The translations under genes were made by a program, and so were the position numbers. Below the pieces are notes generated by a model. The model made no database searches and had not been told where the DNA came from. It saw only the letters and a program-made list of their open reading frames with translations. From the NCBI GenBank assembly GCA_012103505.1, contig WLWP01000001.1, positions 1,798,001 to 1,862,000 on the forward strand: 64,000 bases of DNA, in the 5' to 3' direction. Positions 33,771 through 43,677 of this stretch are shown one piece after another. This DNA comes from Pseudomonadales bacterium. GTDB taxonomy: Bacteria; Pseudomonadota; Gammaproteobacteria; Pseudomonadales; Azotimanducaceae. Within the stretch, counting starts at the first letter, position 1. Each line of letters opens with the position of its first letter.

Positions 33771-35378
33771 GTGCACAACTACGACTACATCATTATTGGC
33801 GCCGGAACAGCTGGCTGTGTGCTGGCAAATCGGTTGACGGCTAGTGGCGAACACAGCGTCTTATTACTGGAAGCCGGGAAGCGCGACAACTACTTCTGGA
33901 TCGACATTCCCGTTGGTTACTTGTACACAATCGGTAATCCACGCACTGATTGGTGTTTTACGACTGAGCCAGAGCCCGGTTTGAATGGCCGTGCCATTGG
34001 CTATGCGCGCGGTAAGGTCATCGGTGGTTGCTCCTCAATAAACGCCATGATCTATATGCGCGGTCAGCGCAGTGACTACGACTACTGGGCGCAACTCGGC
34101 AATCGCGGCTGGGGGTGGGATGATGTGCTCCCAATATTTAGAAAGTCCGAAAGCTATCAACACGGCTCTGATGAGTTTCACGGTGCGGACGGAGAACTCA
34201 GGGTTGAAGAAAGGCGGGTCAATTGGGAGATTCTCGACGCATGGCGAGATGCTGCAGAGGAAACTGGCATACCAAAAATAGAGGAGTTCAATCGGGGCGA
34301 CAACTTCGGTAATGCCTATTTTCAGATGAATCAAAAAGGCGGTCGCCGTTGGAGTGCTGCAAGGGCTTTTCTAGACCCCGCAGCTGATCGCAAAAACCTG
34401 ACAATAATCACAGAAGCGCAAGTTGAGCACCTCAGTTTTTCAGACGACGATGCGCTACACGTCAACGGTGTTCAAGTCACTCTCCCGCGCGGCAATGAAC
34501 TGTTCGAAGCCAACAAAGAAGTCATTCTCGCAGCGGGATCTATCGCCTCCCCTCAGCTCCTGCAATTGTCAGGAATAGGGGATCCCGAGGAACTCCAGAA
34601 ATTTGATATCCCCGTCAAACACGCACTTCCTGGGGTGGGTAAAAACCTGCATGACCATCTCCAGATACGCACGATTTATCAAGTGGACAACACAGTGACG
34701 TTGAACCAGAGAGCTCGCAATATTTTTGGCCGTGCATGGATGGGGCTTGAATATTTCACACGTAGAACAGGGCCGTTGACGATGCCCCCTTCTCAGCTCG
34801 GTGCTTTTGCGAAGTCTGACCCAAATCAAACATCAGCAAACATCGAGTGGCATGTCCAACCACTCTCCCTGGAAAAATTTGGCGAACCGCTCCACAAACA
34901 CAACGCCATTACACCTAGTGTGTGCAACTTACGGCCATCGAGTCGTGGCCACATTCATCTCAAAAGCAATAAAGTTACGGACGCCCCAGAGATATTCGTT
35001 AACTACCTATCTACGGACGAGGATCTCGAAGTCGCAGTTTCTTCCCTGAAGTACACCCGCAAAATTATGGCAGCCAAAGCCCTCGCACCATTCAATCCAC
35101 AGGAACTAAAACCAGGACCGGACGTCACTTCTGAAGAAGAAATGGTAAACGCCGCGCGCGATTTAGGTACAACCATCTTCCATCCGGTCGGAACCTGCAA
35201 GATGGGTAGTGATCCGCAAGCTGTCGTTTCAGATCGACTGGAAGTTCATGGTCTTCGCGGCTTGAGGGTGATAGACGCGAGTGTCATGCCCCAAATCACA
35301 TCGGGTAATACGAATGCACCAACAGTAATGATTGCCGAGAAAGGTGCGGACTTTATTCTAGGCAATAACAAAAACTAG
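33771..35378 (+). CDS. GMC-family FAD oxidoreductase
   Basis: A 535-residue choline/alcohol-dehydrogenase-type flavoprotein from GTG 33771. FAD site 'YDYIIIGAGTAGCVLANRL' (residues 3-21), GMC signature 1 'YARGKVIGGCSSINAMIYMRG', 'GVGKNLHDHLQIR' and the C-terminal 'HPVGTCKMGSD' active-site His with 'SGNTNAPTVMIAEKGAD'. It oxidises primary alcohols or related substrates; choline itself is not certain. Followed 13 bp later by an LLM enzyme, likely co-transcribed. Confidence 0.94.
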   Translation: MHNYDYIIIGAGTAGCVLANRLTASGEHSVLLLEAGKRDNYFWIDIPVGYLYTIGNPRTDWCFTTEPEPGLNGRAIGYARGKVIGGCSSINAMIYMRGQRSDYDYWAQLGNRGWGWDDVLPIFRKSESYQHGSDEFHGADGELRVEERRVNWEILDAWRDAAEETGIPKIEEFNRGDNFGNAYFQMNQKGGRRWSAARAFLDPAADRKNLTIITEAQVEHLSFSDDDALHVNGVQVTLPRGNELFEANKEVILAAGSIASPQLLQLSGIGDPEELQKFDIPVKHALPGVGKNLHDHLQIRTIYQVDNTVTLNQRARNIFGRAWMGLEYFTRRTGPLTMPPSQLGAFAKSDPNQTSANIEWHVQPLSLEKFGEPLHKHNAITPSVCNLRPSSRGHIHLKSNKVTDAPEIFVNYLSTDEDLEVAVSSLKYTRKIMAAKALAPFNPQELKPGPDVTSEEEMVNAARDLGTTIFHPVGTCKMGSDPQAVVSDRLEVHGLRGLRVIDASVMPQITSGNTNAPTVMIAEKGADFILGNNKN

Positions 35379-35391
35379 GCGCGGTAACTTT

Positions 35392-36246
35392 ATGAAAATC
35401 GGACTTTTTTCAACCTTCATGTCGCCTCGGGCAGACCGGACGATGTTGCGTGACTTCGCTGTCCAAGCCGAATCGATAGGCGTGCACTCAATTTGGATGG
35501 GCGAACATGTTGTTTTGTTTGACGAGACTGAGCACCCTTATCCGGGTGCAAAAGACGGCAAACTTCCGGTCCCGGCTGGGGGTGGCTTGTTAGACACAGT
35601 CGCGACATTCGGATTTCTTGCCGCTGTCACCGAAAAAATTCGCTTCGGGACCGGGATTAGCCTCATTTCTCAACGCAACCCACTCTATACGGCCAAGGAG
35701 TTCGCAACCTTAGATTGGCTATCTAATGGCCGAGTAGACTTTGGCGTCGGCGTTGGCTGGTGCAAAGAAGAAGTGATTGCTAGCGGCTATACATGGCCCG
35801 ATCGGGGCGCACGAAGTAACGAGTTTCTGGAACTACTAAAAGTACTATGGACTGAGAGCCCGGCTTCTTTCGCCGGTGAACACTTCAATGTCGCAAGCTG
35901 CCATATGGATCCAAAACCTGTACAAAACCCCCATGTGCCGATTATCGTAGGCGGCCACTCCAAGAATGCATTACAGCGCGCAGCCCGGTACGGAGACGGG
36001 TGGTACGGATTCCAGCTAAACGCAAAAGCCACCGCACCAATCGTCGTTCAGTTACGGGCATTGTTAGAACAAGAAGGACGTGACCCCGCTCAATTCAAAA
36101 TCGTTATTACACCAACCCGCAACGATCAAGAATCGATAGATGGATTTACTGCCCTGGGCGTCGATGAGCTTGTTTTGCATCTAGGCTCGCAGAAACCCGA
36201 AGCAGTTGAAACACGCCTCAGAGAGGTTGAGGCGCTCATTAGTTAG
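35392..36246 (+). CDS. LLM-class (F420/flavin-dependent) oxidoreductase
   Basis: A 284-residue luciferase-like enzyme. 'MKIGLFSTFMSPRAD', 'SIWMGEHVVLF', 'IRFGTGISLISQRNPLYTAKEFATLDWLSNGRVDFGVGVGWCKEE' and 'PHVPIIVGGHSKNALQRAARYGDGW' match the TIGR03619-like group. Together with the upstream GMC dehydrogenase this could be an alcohol/aldehyde oxidation module. It is the third such enzyme in the window; F420 biosynthesis genes are not in view. Confidence 0.9.
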   Translation: MKIGLFSTFMSPRADRTMLRDFAVQAESIGVHSIWMGEHVVLFDETEHPYPGAKDGKLPVPAGGGLLDTVATFGFLAAVTEKIRFGTGISLISQRNPLYTAKEFATLDWLSNGRVDFGVGVGWCKEEVIASGYTWPDRGARSNEFLELLKVLWTESPASFAGEHFNVASCHMDPKPVQNPHVPIIVGGHSKNALQRAARYGDGWYGFQLNAKATAPIVVQLRALLEQEGRDPAQFKIVITPTRNDQESIDGFTALGVDELVLHLGSQKPEAVETRLREVEALIS

Positions 36247-36329
36247 CGTCTTTTTTCAATCGCGCCACAACCAACTTGTCGAGCTTAACGCCTCTGCAAT
36301 CCTCTGTATATTCTAGATCTAAAAGCCAA

Positions 36330-37508
36330 TCAAGCTAACGCCTGATAGGCCGCTGAACGCAAGTCGTCAGCAAGTGGCAACGTCGCGCCCATGTACTGTG
36401 TCATGATTACGCCGAACACATCCTCCAGCGGATCAACCCAAAAGTAGGTCGTCGCGGCGCCTGCCCAACCGAATTCACCAACGCTTGTGAGCGACGTTGC
36501 ACGCCCGGAATCTAGCTGCACCCGGCCAACCAAGCTCCAGCCATAGCCCGCAAAGACACTCGGACCAATTGCTAAGGGCATCTGGCTTTCTGGAACACGG
36601 TTCGTCCGCAACATCTCCAGCATTTTACGCGAGACCAACACTTCGCCATCCTGTGATTTGCCAGTGATTAACATGCGTGCGAACGCCGAATAGTCTTGCA
36701 GCGTCGAAAATAGACCTAGACCACCTCGACGAAACGTCTTAGCTCGGTCGATAGGATTCAGTCGATCAACATCCAAGCGATCCAGCTCCTGCGGGCCTAC
36801 TGCTAAAGGCGGCAAGCCATCCAACAACCCGGTGCCGTACATCGGCATCAACCGGTCACGCGAGTCGTCAGCAACACCAAAAGCTGTATCACTCATGCCC
36901 AACGGTCCCAAAATATGCTCTTCAAGCAAGTCTGCCAGGTCTTGGCCCATGGCTTGCTCAATGACGTGGGCTAGGACATCAATAGATACGCTATAGCGCC
37001 ACTGACTCCCCGGCTGAAACGCTAACGGTAAGTTCGACAAGCGATCCATCATCTCGTCTAGAGAACAACTGCCGTCTGCCGTGATTTCCGCTTCTCGATA
37101 GTACTGTGCTATATGGCAACCATGAATAAACTCATAGGTGAAGCCAGCTCTGTGAGTGAGAAGATCCTCAATCGTTATCGGTCTTTGCGCAGGCACGATG
37201 GCACCGTCGGACGTTAGTACCATCATCTGGGCAAATCTCGAGTCGTACTGTGCGACCATGTCATAGAGGCGCAAACGTCCGAGCTCAACAAGTTGTAGCG
37301 CTAGTACCGAGATGATCGGTTTGGTCATCGAGAAAATGCGATAAAGGGCCCCCGCTGGGATCGACGTCTTGGCCGCTGCATCAGCACGGCCAACAGCGCC
37401 TATGCTCAGCAACTCGCCCTTAGACTCGACCTGCCACTCGATACCGCTAAAGGTATTAGCGTCTACATAACCTTGAGCCACTTGTTCAATTCGCTGCACG
37501 CGACTCAT
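36330..37508 (-). CDS. Class C beta-lactamase-like serine hydrolase
   Basis: A 392-residue EstB/penicillin-binding-protein-like hydrolase from ATG 37508, with GGAG 7 bp upstream and the stop of the GST gene 2 bases before. The SxxK motif is 'IFSMTKPIISVLALQ' (Ser-Met-Thr-Lys), the YxN-like motif 'WRYSVSIDVLAHV' and the KTG-like box is replaced by 'GEFGWAGAATTYFWVDP' as in the EstB family. No signal peptide. It probably hydrolyses small esters. Related proteins are at 42167 and 57399. Confidence 0.9.
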   Translation of the reverse strand: MSRVQRIEQVAQGYVDANTFSGIEWQVESKGELLSIGAVGRADAAAKTSIPAGALYRIFSMTKPIISVLALQLVELGRLRLYDMVAQYDSRFAQMMVLTSDGAIVPAQRPITIEDLLTHRAGFTYEFIHGCHIAQYYREAEITADGSCSLDEMMDRLSNLPLAFQPGSQWRYSVSIDVLAHVIEQAMGQDLADLLEEHILGPLGMSDTAFGVADDSRDRLMPMYGTGLLDGLPPLAVGPQELDRLDVDRLNPIDRAKTFRRGGLGLFSTLQDYSAFARMLITGKSQDGEVLVSRKMLEMLRTNRVPESQMPLAIGPSVFAGYGWSLVGRVQLDSGRATSLTSVGEFGWAGAATTYFWVDPLEDVFGVIMTQYMGATLPLADDLRSAAYQALA

Positions 37509-37510
37509 CG

Positions 37511-38125
37511 TTAACTCCCGACCGCTTTGGCAGCGGCGTAGGAAGGACGCCCATAGCATTCCGTGAGCCATCTTTGCACACTAGGATACTCACTCAGGTC
37601 GAATTTGATCATGTTCATTAGCTCCATAACGCCGGACAAATTTAAATCAGCCAACGAGAAACTATCTCCTAACAGGTACCCATGATTCGCGAGGGCTGCG
37701 TCTAGCACAGCCAGTGGTCGTGCCAACCCTTTCGTTGCACCGGCTATCGCTTTGGGGTCCCGTTTGTCCTCAGGCATAAATAATTTTTGGATCACGATCT
37801 GCATCTGCAAGGGCTCGATCTCACTAATACCCCAAACACTCCATTGCCAAGTTTTGGCCCTTGCCACGGGATCTGTGGGGTATATATCTGCAGCGTATTT
37901 TTCACCCAAATACATATTGATCGCCATGGACTCAAAAAGCTTAAAACCATCGTCATCCAACGCTGGTATTCGACCGTTGGGGTTTACCGCTAGATACTCA
38001 GGGGTCTTGGAGTCTGCAGCGAATGACGTGCCGACGTGTTCATAATCCACGTTCATTTCTTCGGCTGCCCATATTGAGCGAAACGCCCTTGAACTCGCGA
38101 TCCCATATAACTTTGGTTTACTCAC
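37511..38125 (-). CDS. Glutathione S-transferase
   Basis: A 204-residue GST from GTG 38125 with GGGAG 7 bp upstream; the frame continues upstream to 38194 without a ribosome site. N-domain 'KPKLYGIASSRAFRSIWAAEEM' and 'NPNGRIPALDDDGFKLFESMAINMYL' hold the glutathione-binding Pro and Glu-Ser; C-domain 'LGDSFSLADLNLSGVMELM' is the folding motif. Co-transcribed with the serine hydrolase downstream. Function: conjugation or isomerisation with glutathione, substrate unknown. Confidence 0.9.
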   Translation of the reverse strand: MSKPKLYGIASSRAFRSIWAAEEMNVDYEHVGTSFAADSKTPEYLAVNPNGRIPALDDDGFKLFESMAINMYLGEKYAADIYPTDPVARAKTWQWSVWGISEIEPLQMQIVIQKLFMPEDKRDPKAIAGATKGLARPLAVLDAALANHGYLLGDSFSLADLNLSGVMELMNMIKFDLSEYPSVQRWLTECYGRPSYAAAKAVGS

Positions 38126-38299
38126 GCTAGAACTCCCTTTATTCGATAAGATCGCGATTGAACCACAACCAACCCGTGGTGTGATAGCCGTCACGAGGCC
38201 AATCTGGGCGCGGCGCTAATAGATTAGCGGGCAAACTTTTTACTCACTTATCGCGACAAAGAACATAAATCACGCAATCACAAAGTCGGAGATCAGAAG

Positions 38300-39064
38300 A
38301 TGCATATAGCGCCTTCAATATTTCGAGCAGCTTTCATCGTCGGAGTGCTCATAGCGAGCCATGCCGCTGCAGATACGGAGCGTCGCGACGTCAACGAGTT
38401 TTCGGAGATCGCCTACAGTCTTCCTTTTGACGTTGAGTTCGTTGTTAGCGACGAGCACTTCGTTGAACTGGAGGGTGACGAAGACACCATTGACAAAATC
38501 CAGACTGAGATTCGCGGCAATAAGCTGAAGATCTACAAGCAGAACTCATGGTTCGATTGGTCCAATGGTTCTGTCGTCGTAACAGTTGGATTCGAAGAGG
38601 TCGACGCGATCACTATGGCGGGTAGTGGCGACGGCTTTGCCGAGGTACTGGAAGCAGATGAGATGACCTTGAAGATAACTGGCTCAGCAAACCTCGAAGT
38701 CGAGACCATAGACGCAGACGAAATTTATCTATCTATCGCCGGTTCGGGAAATTTAGAAATCCACGAGACAAACGTCGATGAAGTCGAGTCAAGAATTGCC
38801 GGATCCGGTGACATGGAATTGGCGGGGCGCGCGGTCTCACAAGAAATTTCCATCTCCGGCAGCGGTGATTTCAGAGCGCCAGATCTACAGACTCAAGAAA
38901 CATCAGCGAGTATTCGCGGCTCGGGCAACATTGTCGTTTGGGCAGAGGCTCACCTGTCCGCCTCGGTCGCAGGCTCTGGCGATATTGAATACTACGGCGC
39001 ACCAGATGTGACAGAACGAATTCGCGGCTCTGGAGACCTTATTCAAATTTCCGAAGATCGATAG
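38300..39064 (+). CDS. DUF2807 (GIN domain) exported protein
   Basis: A 254-residue protein with signal peptide (residues 1-24, ending 'ASHAAAD'). The body is a DUF2807 beta-helix built of repeated 'GSGD/GSGN' turns, seen at least seven times ('MAGSGDGF', 'IAGSGNLE', 'IAGSGDME', 'ISGSGDFR', 'IRGSGNIV', 'VAGSGDIE', 'IRGSGDLI'). It is probably a periplasmic or surface scaffold or adhesin-like protein; no enzyme activity is known. Stands alone 55 bp before the glycosyltransferase. Confidence 0.88.
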   Translation: MHIAPSIFRAAFIVGVLIASHAAADTERRDVNEFSEIAYSLPFDVEFVVSDEHFVELEGDEDTIDKIQTEIRGNKLKIYKQNSWFDWSNGSVVVTVGFEEVDAITMAGSGDGFAEVLEADEMTLKITGSANLEVETIDADEIYLSIAGSGNLEIHETNVDEVESRIAGSGDMELAGRAVSQEISISGSGDFRAPDLQTQETSASIRGSGNIVVWAEAHLSASVAGSGDIEYYGAPDVTERIRGSGDLIQISEDR

Positions 39065-39119
39065 ATGTTATGATGCAGCCTGATCTCTAAGCGAGCTTGA
39101 GGGAACCTCACCCGGCTGC

Positions 39120-40241
39120 ATGAAACTGCTGTTCTTTATTAACAGCCTCTCTTCAGGAGGGGCCGAGCGAGTCATTACTAAGCTTGCCAGCCACTATGGA
39201 GATGCTAACCACGAAGCCTCTCTTGTTACGCTGACTTCACTGGACTCAGATTACTATAGCGTTAGCCCTTCTGTTACAAGAATCAGTCTTGGTGCCGGAG
39301 GTCTCTCCACTGGTGTCGTAAATGCCGTCGCAAACAATCTAAGACGGCATAGCAAACTCAGGCAGCTTATTAGACGCATGAAACCCGATGCTATTATCGC
39401 GTTCATGCCGACAGCAAATGTTCTTGCAGTCCTCGCTGCAGGCAAAACCGCCGTTATCGTATCCGAGCGCGTCCACCCAGCATTTGATCCGGCCTCCAAA
39501 CTTCGTTTTTGGTTTAAACGGTTTGCCTATCGCCGCGCAAGCCAAGTCGTCGTACTCAGCCAGATAAGCTCAGATTGGCTGCAAGAGAAGATGGGAATTG
39601 AACCATGTGTCATCATTCCAAATGGCATAGCGCTACCTCTGCCGTGCGAACAACCAAACGTTGATCCAAGCGCCTACATCGACGCCGAAGCTAGACTAAT
39701 TTTGGTAGTCGGTCGAGTTAGTGACCAAAAACAACCTTTCGTTGCACTAGCTGCTTTCGAACAATTCGCGGCGCAAAGCCAGAATTGGCACTTGGTACTC
39801 ATTGGCTCAGGTGACTTGGACAACACTTTGAAACAAGCGGTCCAACAGTCACCGCACGCAAACTGCATCCATCTGGTGCCACGCGCTGGCAATATTTCCG
39901 CATGGTATAAGCGAGCAAACATCTTTCTAAGTACCGCTAAATATGAAGGCTCGCCTAACGCGCTTATGGAAGCGATGGCTCATGGTTGCCCGGTGCTCGC
40001 CCTCGACTGCCCGACCGGACCTGCGGACCTCATCGACAACAACAGCAATGGTCTCTTGCTCCCGTTGGAACCAACAACTGACCAAGCTGAACGTATAAGT
40101 CAGGCACTACTAGCGCTAGGAAACAATGACACATTGAGGAAGCGTCTTGGTGAGAGAGCCGCAAACATCACAAACACTCACTCCGACCAAACCTTTTTTC
40201 AGCGCTGGACTACCCTCCTACCCATGCAAGACGCCAACTAA
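39120..40241 (+). CDS. GT4-type glycosyltransferase
   Basis: A 373-residue GT-B fold enzyme. 'FFINSLSSGGAERVITKLASHY' is the typical N-terminal GGAER glycine loop, 'ILVVGRVSDQKQPFVALAAF' the start of the nucleotide-sugar domain, and 'STAKYEGSPNALMEAMAHGCPVLALDCPTGPADLI' the E-x7-E donor site. It should transfer a sugar in the assembly of an exopolysaccharide, lipopolysaccharide or glycan. The stop overlaps the ATG of the asparagine synthetase (TAATG). Confidence 0.93.
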   Translation: MKLLFFINSLSSGGAERVITKLASHYGDANHEASLVTLTSLDSDYYSVSPSVTRISLGAGGLSTGVVNAVANNLRRHSKLRQLIRRMKPDAIIAFMPTANVLAVLAAGKTAVIVSERVHPAFDPASKLRFWFKRFAYRRASQVVVLSQISSDWLQEKMGIEPCVIIPNGIALPLPCEQPNVDPSAYIDAEARLILVVGRVSDQKQPFVALAAFEQFAAQSQNWHLVLIGSGDLDNTLKQAVQQSPHANCIHLVPRAGNISAWYKRANIFLSTAKYEGSPNALMEAMAHGCPVLALDCPTGPADLIDNNSNGLLLPLEPTTDQAERISQALLALGNNDTLRKRLGERAANITNTHSDQTFFQRWTTLLPMQDAN

Positions 40242-42142
40242 TGTGCGGGATAGGCGGCGCCATCGCACGCGACGAACAAGTTAATACCGCACGAGTGGTA
40301 GCTATGTCGGCCGCACTTGAACACCGCGGACCTGACGACCAAGGTCTTTGGACACATGACAACGTTGCACTTTGCCATCGCCGCCTCGCCGTCGTAGATC
40401 TAAGTCCAGCAGGACATCAGCCGATGCTCTCTGCAGATGGCGACTGGGTTGTTAGCTACAACGGTGAGATCTATAACGCAGACAGCCTCAAACAGGAACT
40501 CGCCGCAGCCTGGCGCGGTACGTCCGACACCGAAGTTCTCATTGAAGCTATTTCCGCCTGGGGCGTAGAGGCTACCTGTGCAAAGTTGGTAGGCATGTTC
40601 AGCTTGGCAGCGTTCAACATCAAAACAAGGCAGCTCTATCTCGCCCGTGACCGCATTGGCATCAAGCCCCTCTACTATGGCGTCACGGCGAGCCACTTTG
40701 TTTTCACGTCTGAGGTACATGCGCTTAAGCCATTTCGCTCAGAACTATCAATAAATCACGACGCGATCGCGAGCCATTTGCGCTTTAGTTTCATTCCCGC
40801 CCCAGCATCGATCTATCGGGAAATCAAGAAACTAACGCCTGGACACATTCTGCAAATCGATACCAGCAATATTTCAGACCAAAAGACTTACGCATTCTGG
40901 GATATCGAACAAGTCGCGTTGCAACCACCATCAACCCTTTCAGAAGATGACATTCTGGATGAGTTGCATGCGACACTGCGAACGGCCGTAGGCAGCCGGA
41001 TGATCGCAGATGTACCGCTTGGCGCCTTTCTATCCGGTGGTTACGACAGCTCTCTCGTATGCGCCCTCATGCAAGAACAAGCTAGCAGTCCGATCCGCAC
41101 ACTCACGATCGGCTTTGACGATCCCAAATATAACGAGTCTGGACACGCACAAGCTGTAGCCGATCATCTAGGCACAGAGCACACAGAACTGATCGTTTCT
41201 GAAACCGATCTACTCGATGCGGTGGCACAATTGCCACAGTTAATGGATGAACCATTTGCCGATTCATCGATTTTACCCACCTACCTAGTTGCCAGAATGG
41301 CGCGACAACACGTCACAGTTGCGCTTTCGGGTGACGGCGGCGACGAGCTTTTTTGGGGTTATCACCGGTATTTCACAGCGCAGCGTCTTTGGCGAGTCAT
41401 CGATAAAGTACCGGCCGTTGTCGCGGATACACTTTCTTCCCTGTGCCTCAGCCGTACCACACAAAAGATGACATCAACAATACCTGCGCCAGCGTGGGGT
41501 GGCCGTGCGGGGATGCTGAATCAAAAACTTGCTGCTGCTGGCGAACTACTCGGCGCCAACCGTAAACAAGTCTTCTATGAAGCACTTCTCTCGCACTGGA
41601 AAGACCCAACTCAGGTGCTCATTAAAGGTACAAGCCAGACAACGGCGTACAACGACCCGGGCCATTGGTCAATGTTAATGGACGATATGGCACGGATGGG
41701 CTGGCAGGACACAGTCACTTACTTGCCGGACGACATATTGACCAAAGTAGACCGCGCAAGCATGGCGGTGAGTCTAGAAGCCCGCGTACCCCTCCTCGAT
41801 CACCGGGTGGTCGAACTCGCGGCACGTATCCCCGCCCAAATGAAAGAACGCGACGGTCAAGGGAAATACGCGCTACGCCAGATATTGGCGCGATATATTC
41901 CTAAAGAGCTAACAGATCGACCCAAGATGGGCTTCGGTGTTCCGTTAGATCAATGGCTGCGTGGTCCCTTGCAAGAGTGGGCACAAGACCTGATCAGCCC
42001 TTCGCGCCTTGGTCCACAAGGTTTATTCGAATCAAAAGTTGTTGCTAACCTCATGGACGATCATCTGGCTGGTGTGTCAAACAATTCGGCTAAGTTATGG
42101 GATGTACTTATGGTTCAGGTGTGGCTGGACGCCAACACCTAA
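40241..42142 (+). CDS. asnB: Asparagine synthetase (glutamine-hydrolysing)
   Basis: A 633-residue two-domain amidotransferase. Cys2 of 'MCGIGGAIAR' is the glutaminase nucleophile; 'EHRGPDDQGLW', 'RRLAVVDLSPAGHQPM' and 'NGEIYN' complete class II glutamine amidotransferase. The synthetase domain has the ATP pyrophosphatase loop 'GAFLSGGYDSSLV' (about residue 265) and 'ALSGDGGDELFWGY'. Pairing with a glycosyltransferase is typical of polysaccharide clusters, where the enzyme amidates a sugar acid or amino-sugar, so a role other than free asparagine synthesis is possible. Confidence 0.94.
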   Translation: MCGIGGAIARDEQVNTARVVAMSAALEHRGPDDQGLWTHDNVALCHRRLAVVDLSPAGHQPMLSADGDWVVSYNGEIYNADSLKQELAAAWRGTSDTEVLIEAISAWGVEATCAKLVGMFSLAAFNIKTRQLYLARDRIGIKPLYYGVTASHFVFTSEVHALKPFRSELSINHDAIASHLRFSFIPAPASIYREIKKLTPGHILQIDTSNISDQKTYAFWDIEQVALQPPSTLSEDDILDELHATLRTAVGSRMIADVPLGAFLSGGYDSSLVCALMQEQASSPIRTLTIGFDDPKYNESGHAQAVADHLGTEHTELIVSETDLLDAVAQLPQLMDEPFADSSILPTYLVARMARQHVTVALSGDGGDELFWGYHRYFTAQRLWRVIDKVPAVVADTLSSLCLSRTTQKMTSTIPAPAWGGRAGMLNQKLAAAGELLGANRKQVFYEALLSHWKDPTQVLIKGTSQTTAYNDPGHWSMLMDDMARMGWQDTVTYLPDDILTKVDRASMAVSLEARVPLLDHRVVELAARIPAQMKERDGQGKYALRQILARYIPKELTDRPKMGFGVPLDQWLRGPLQEWAQDLISPSRLGPQGLFESKVVANLMDDHLAGVSNNSAKLWDVLMVQVWLDANT

Positions 42143-42166
42143 ACCATTTTTCTAGTCGCTGAGTAG

Positions 42167-43516
42167 TTACTCGACGAGTGCTTGGTAGGTTAGGACTTTG
42201 AATTCCTGCCCGAGCCGAGTGCGATGAGGCAGACTCTGTACCATAAAGAGACCAATAAGATTTTCCTTCGGATCGATCCAGAAGCGCGTCCCAGCAGCAC
42301 CACCCCAGTTATATTCACCAGCACTGCTAATCTCACCAACCTGGCCTGGATCTAGGATAAGTCCATAGCCAAGCCCAAACCCTGCACCCGTACGGCCAAA
42401 GCCCATTGGGATATCGCCGAGGTGATTGGTGGTCATCAACTCCACTGTCTTGGGCGACAACAGACGAACACCGTCTAACTCGCCACCGTTGAGCATGAGT
42501 TGCGCGAATCGCAAATAATCGCGAGTAGTCGATACCAGGCCACCGCCGCCGCCTTCGAAGCTGGTCCCTTCTACATAGCCCTTGCTTACAACTGGATCAG
42601 CGACATCGAGCCCAGGACCAGACGATGCGGCGAAGAAATTACCGCCCTTAACACCTTTAGGTGCATAGAGCTGTGCAAGTCGCGGCAACTTTTCGGGAGG
42701 TACGGTGAAGTAGGTATCTACCATTCCAAGCGGCGCAAAAATTCGTGTCTTAAGAAACTCCCCAAACGTCATCCCGGACAAGACTTCGACCAATCGACCC
42801 TGTACATCTACCGCAACACTGTAGTGCCACTGAGTACCAGGTTCATACTGCAAAGGAATCTTGCCGAGTGCCTCGACAAAAGTCTGTAAGTTGGTCTCGC
42901 GACCCATCAAGCCGGCTTTGCGATAAAGTTGGTCAACTTCTGTGTTGCCGAACACACCGTACGTAAGCCCCGCTGTATGCGTTAGGAGATCGCGTACTGT
43001 CGGCTGGCGTTTAGGTTGACGAGTCTGCCCGACAAGGCTGTCGTCACCTTCACCGATCGTGCGGCTTTGCGTGCCATCGGAAACGATGTTCGTCCCAACT
43101 GTGGAAAGAGCCACTTCGAGATTGGCCATCTCAGGGATATAACGTGCGATAGGGTCATTCAGGAAAAAACGACCTTCCTCATATAGCATCATCAACGCGA
43201 GCGCGGTTATCGGTTTGGTCATCGAGTAAATTCGATACATCGTATCTTGCTCGATCGGTTTTTCCGCTTCCCGATCAGCCTGACCGTACAATTGGTTGTA
43301 GACAATCTTGCCATTGCGAGTAATCAATCCTTGTCCACCCACCATCGTGCCATCGGCAACTCGAGCATTCATATGTTCAGTGATCCGCGCCAAGCGCTCT
43401 GATGAAACCCCTTCCCGCTCCGGCTTAGTCGTCCCAATCTCTTTGCCGTAGGCTGATTGGCCGAGGCCGATCACCAGGACTATTAGGTATGCGCATGTGC
43501 GCAATTTGTTTCGCAT
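42167..43516 (-). CDS. Exported class C beta-lactamase-like serine hydrolase
   Basis: A 449-residue EstB-like hydrolase with signal peptide (residues 1-24, 'YLIVLVIGLGQSAYG'). SxxK in 'RIYSMTKPITALALMMLYE', YxV-like motif in 'WHYSVAVDVQGRLVEVLSG' and C-terminal 'GEYNWGGAAGTRFWIDPKENLIGLFMVQ'. Its start is at ATG 43516. Close relative of the proteins at 36330 and 57399, but the only one with a signal peptide, so it acts in the periplasm. Substrate unknown (esters, D-amino acid peptides or beta-lactams). Confidence 0.9.
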   Translation of the reverse strand: MRNKLRTCAYLIVLVIGLGQSAYGKEIGTTKPEREGVSSERLARITEHMNARVADGTMVGGQGLITRNGKIVYNQLYGQADREAEKPIEQDTMYRIYSMTKPITALALMMLYEEGRFFLNDPIARYIPEMANLEVALSTVGTNIVSDGTQSRTIGEGDDSLVGQTRQPKRQPTVRDLLTHTAGLTYGVFGNTEVDQLYRKAGLMGRETNLQTFVEALGKIPLQYEPGTQWHYSVAVDVQGRLVEVLSGMTFGEFLKTRIFAPLGMVDTYFTVPPEKLPRLAQLYAPKGVKGGNFFAASSGPGLDVADPVVSKGYVEGTSFEGGGGGLVSTTRDYLRFAQLMLNGGELDGVRLLSPKTVELMTTNHLGDIPMGFGRTGAGFGLGYGLILDPGQVGEISSAGEYNWGGAAGTRFWIDPKENLIGLFMVQSLPHRTRLGQEFKVLTYQALVE

Positions 43517-43677
43517 TGAACTCTCCTGTCAGTAAACCGCTCAGTGTAAACGCTCAGTCTGGAGGGACCAGATTTTTATTGTGGCCATTTCGCCCAACAA
43601 ACCCAGGTCTGTGTTTAGTTGCGTCCAGCGCGTGGATGCATAACATGTGAGGTTCAATTTCGATCACTGGAGCCACA

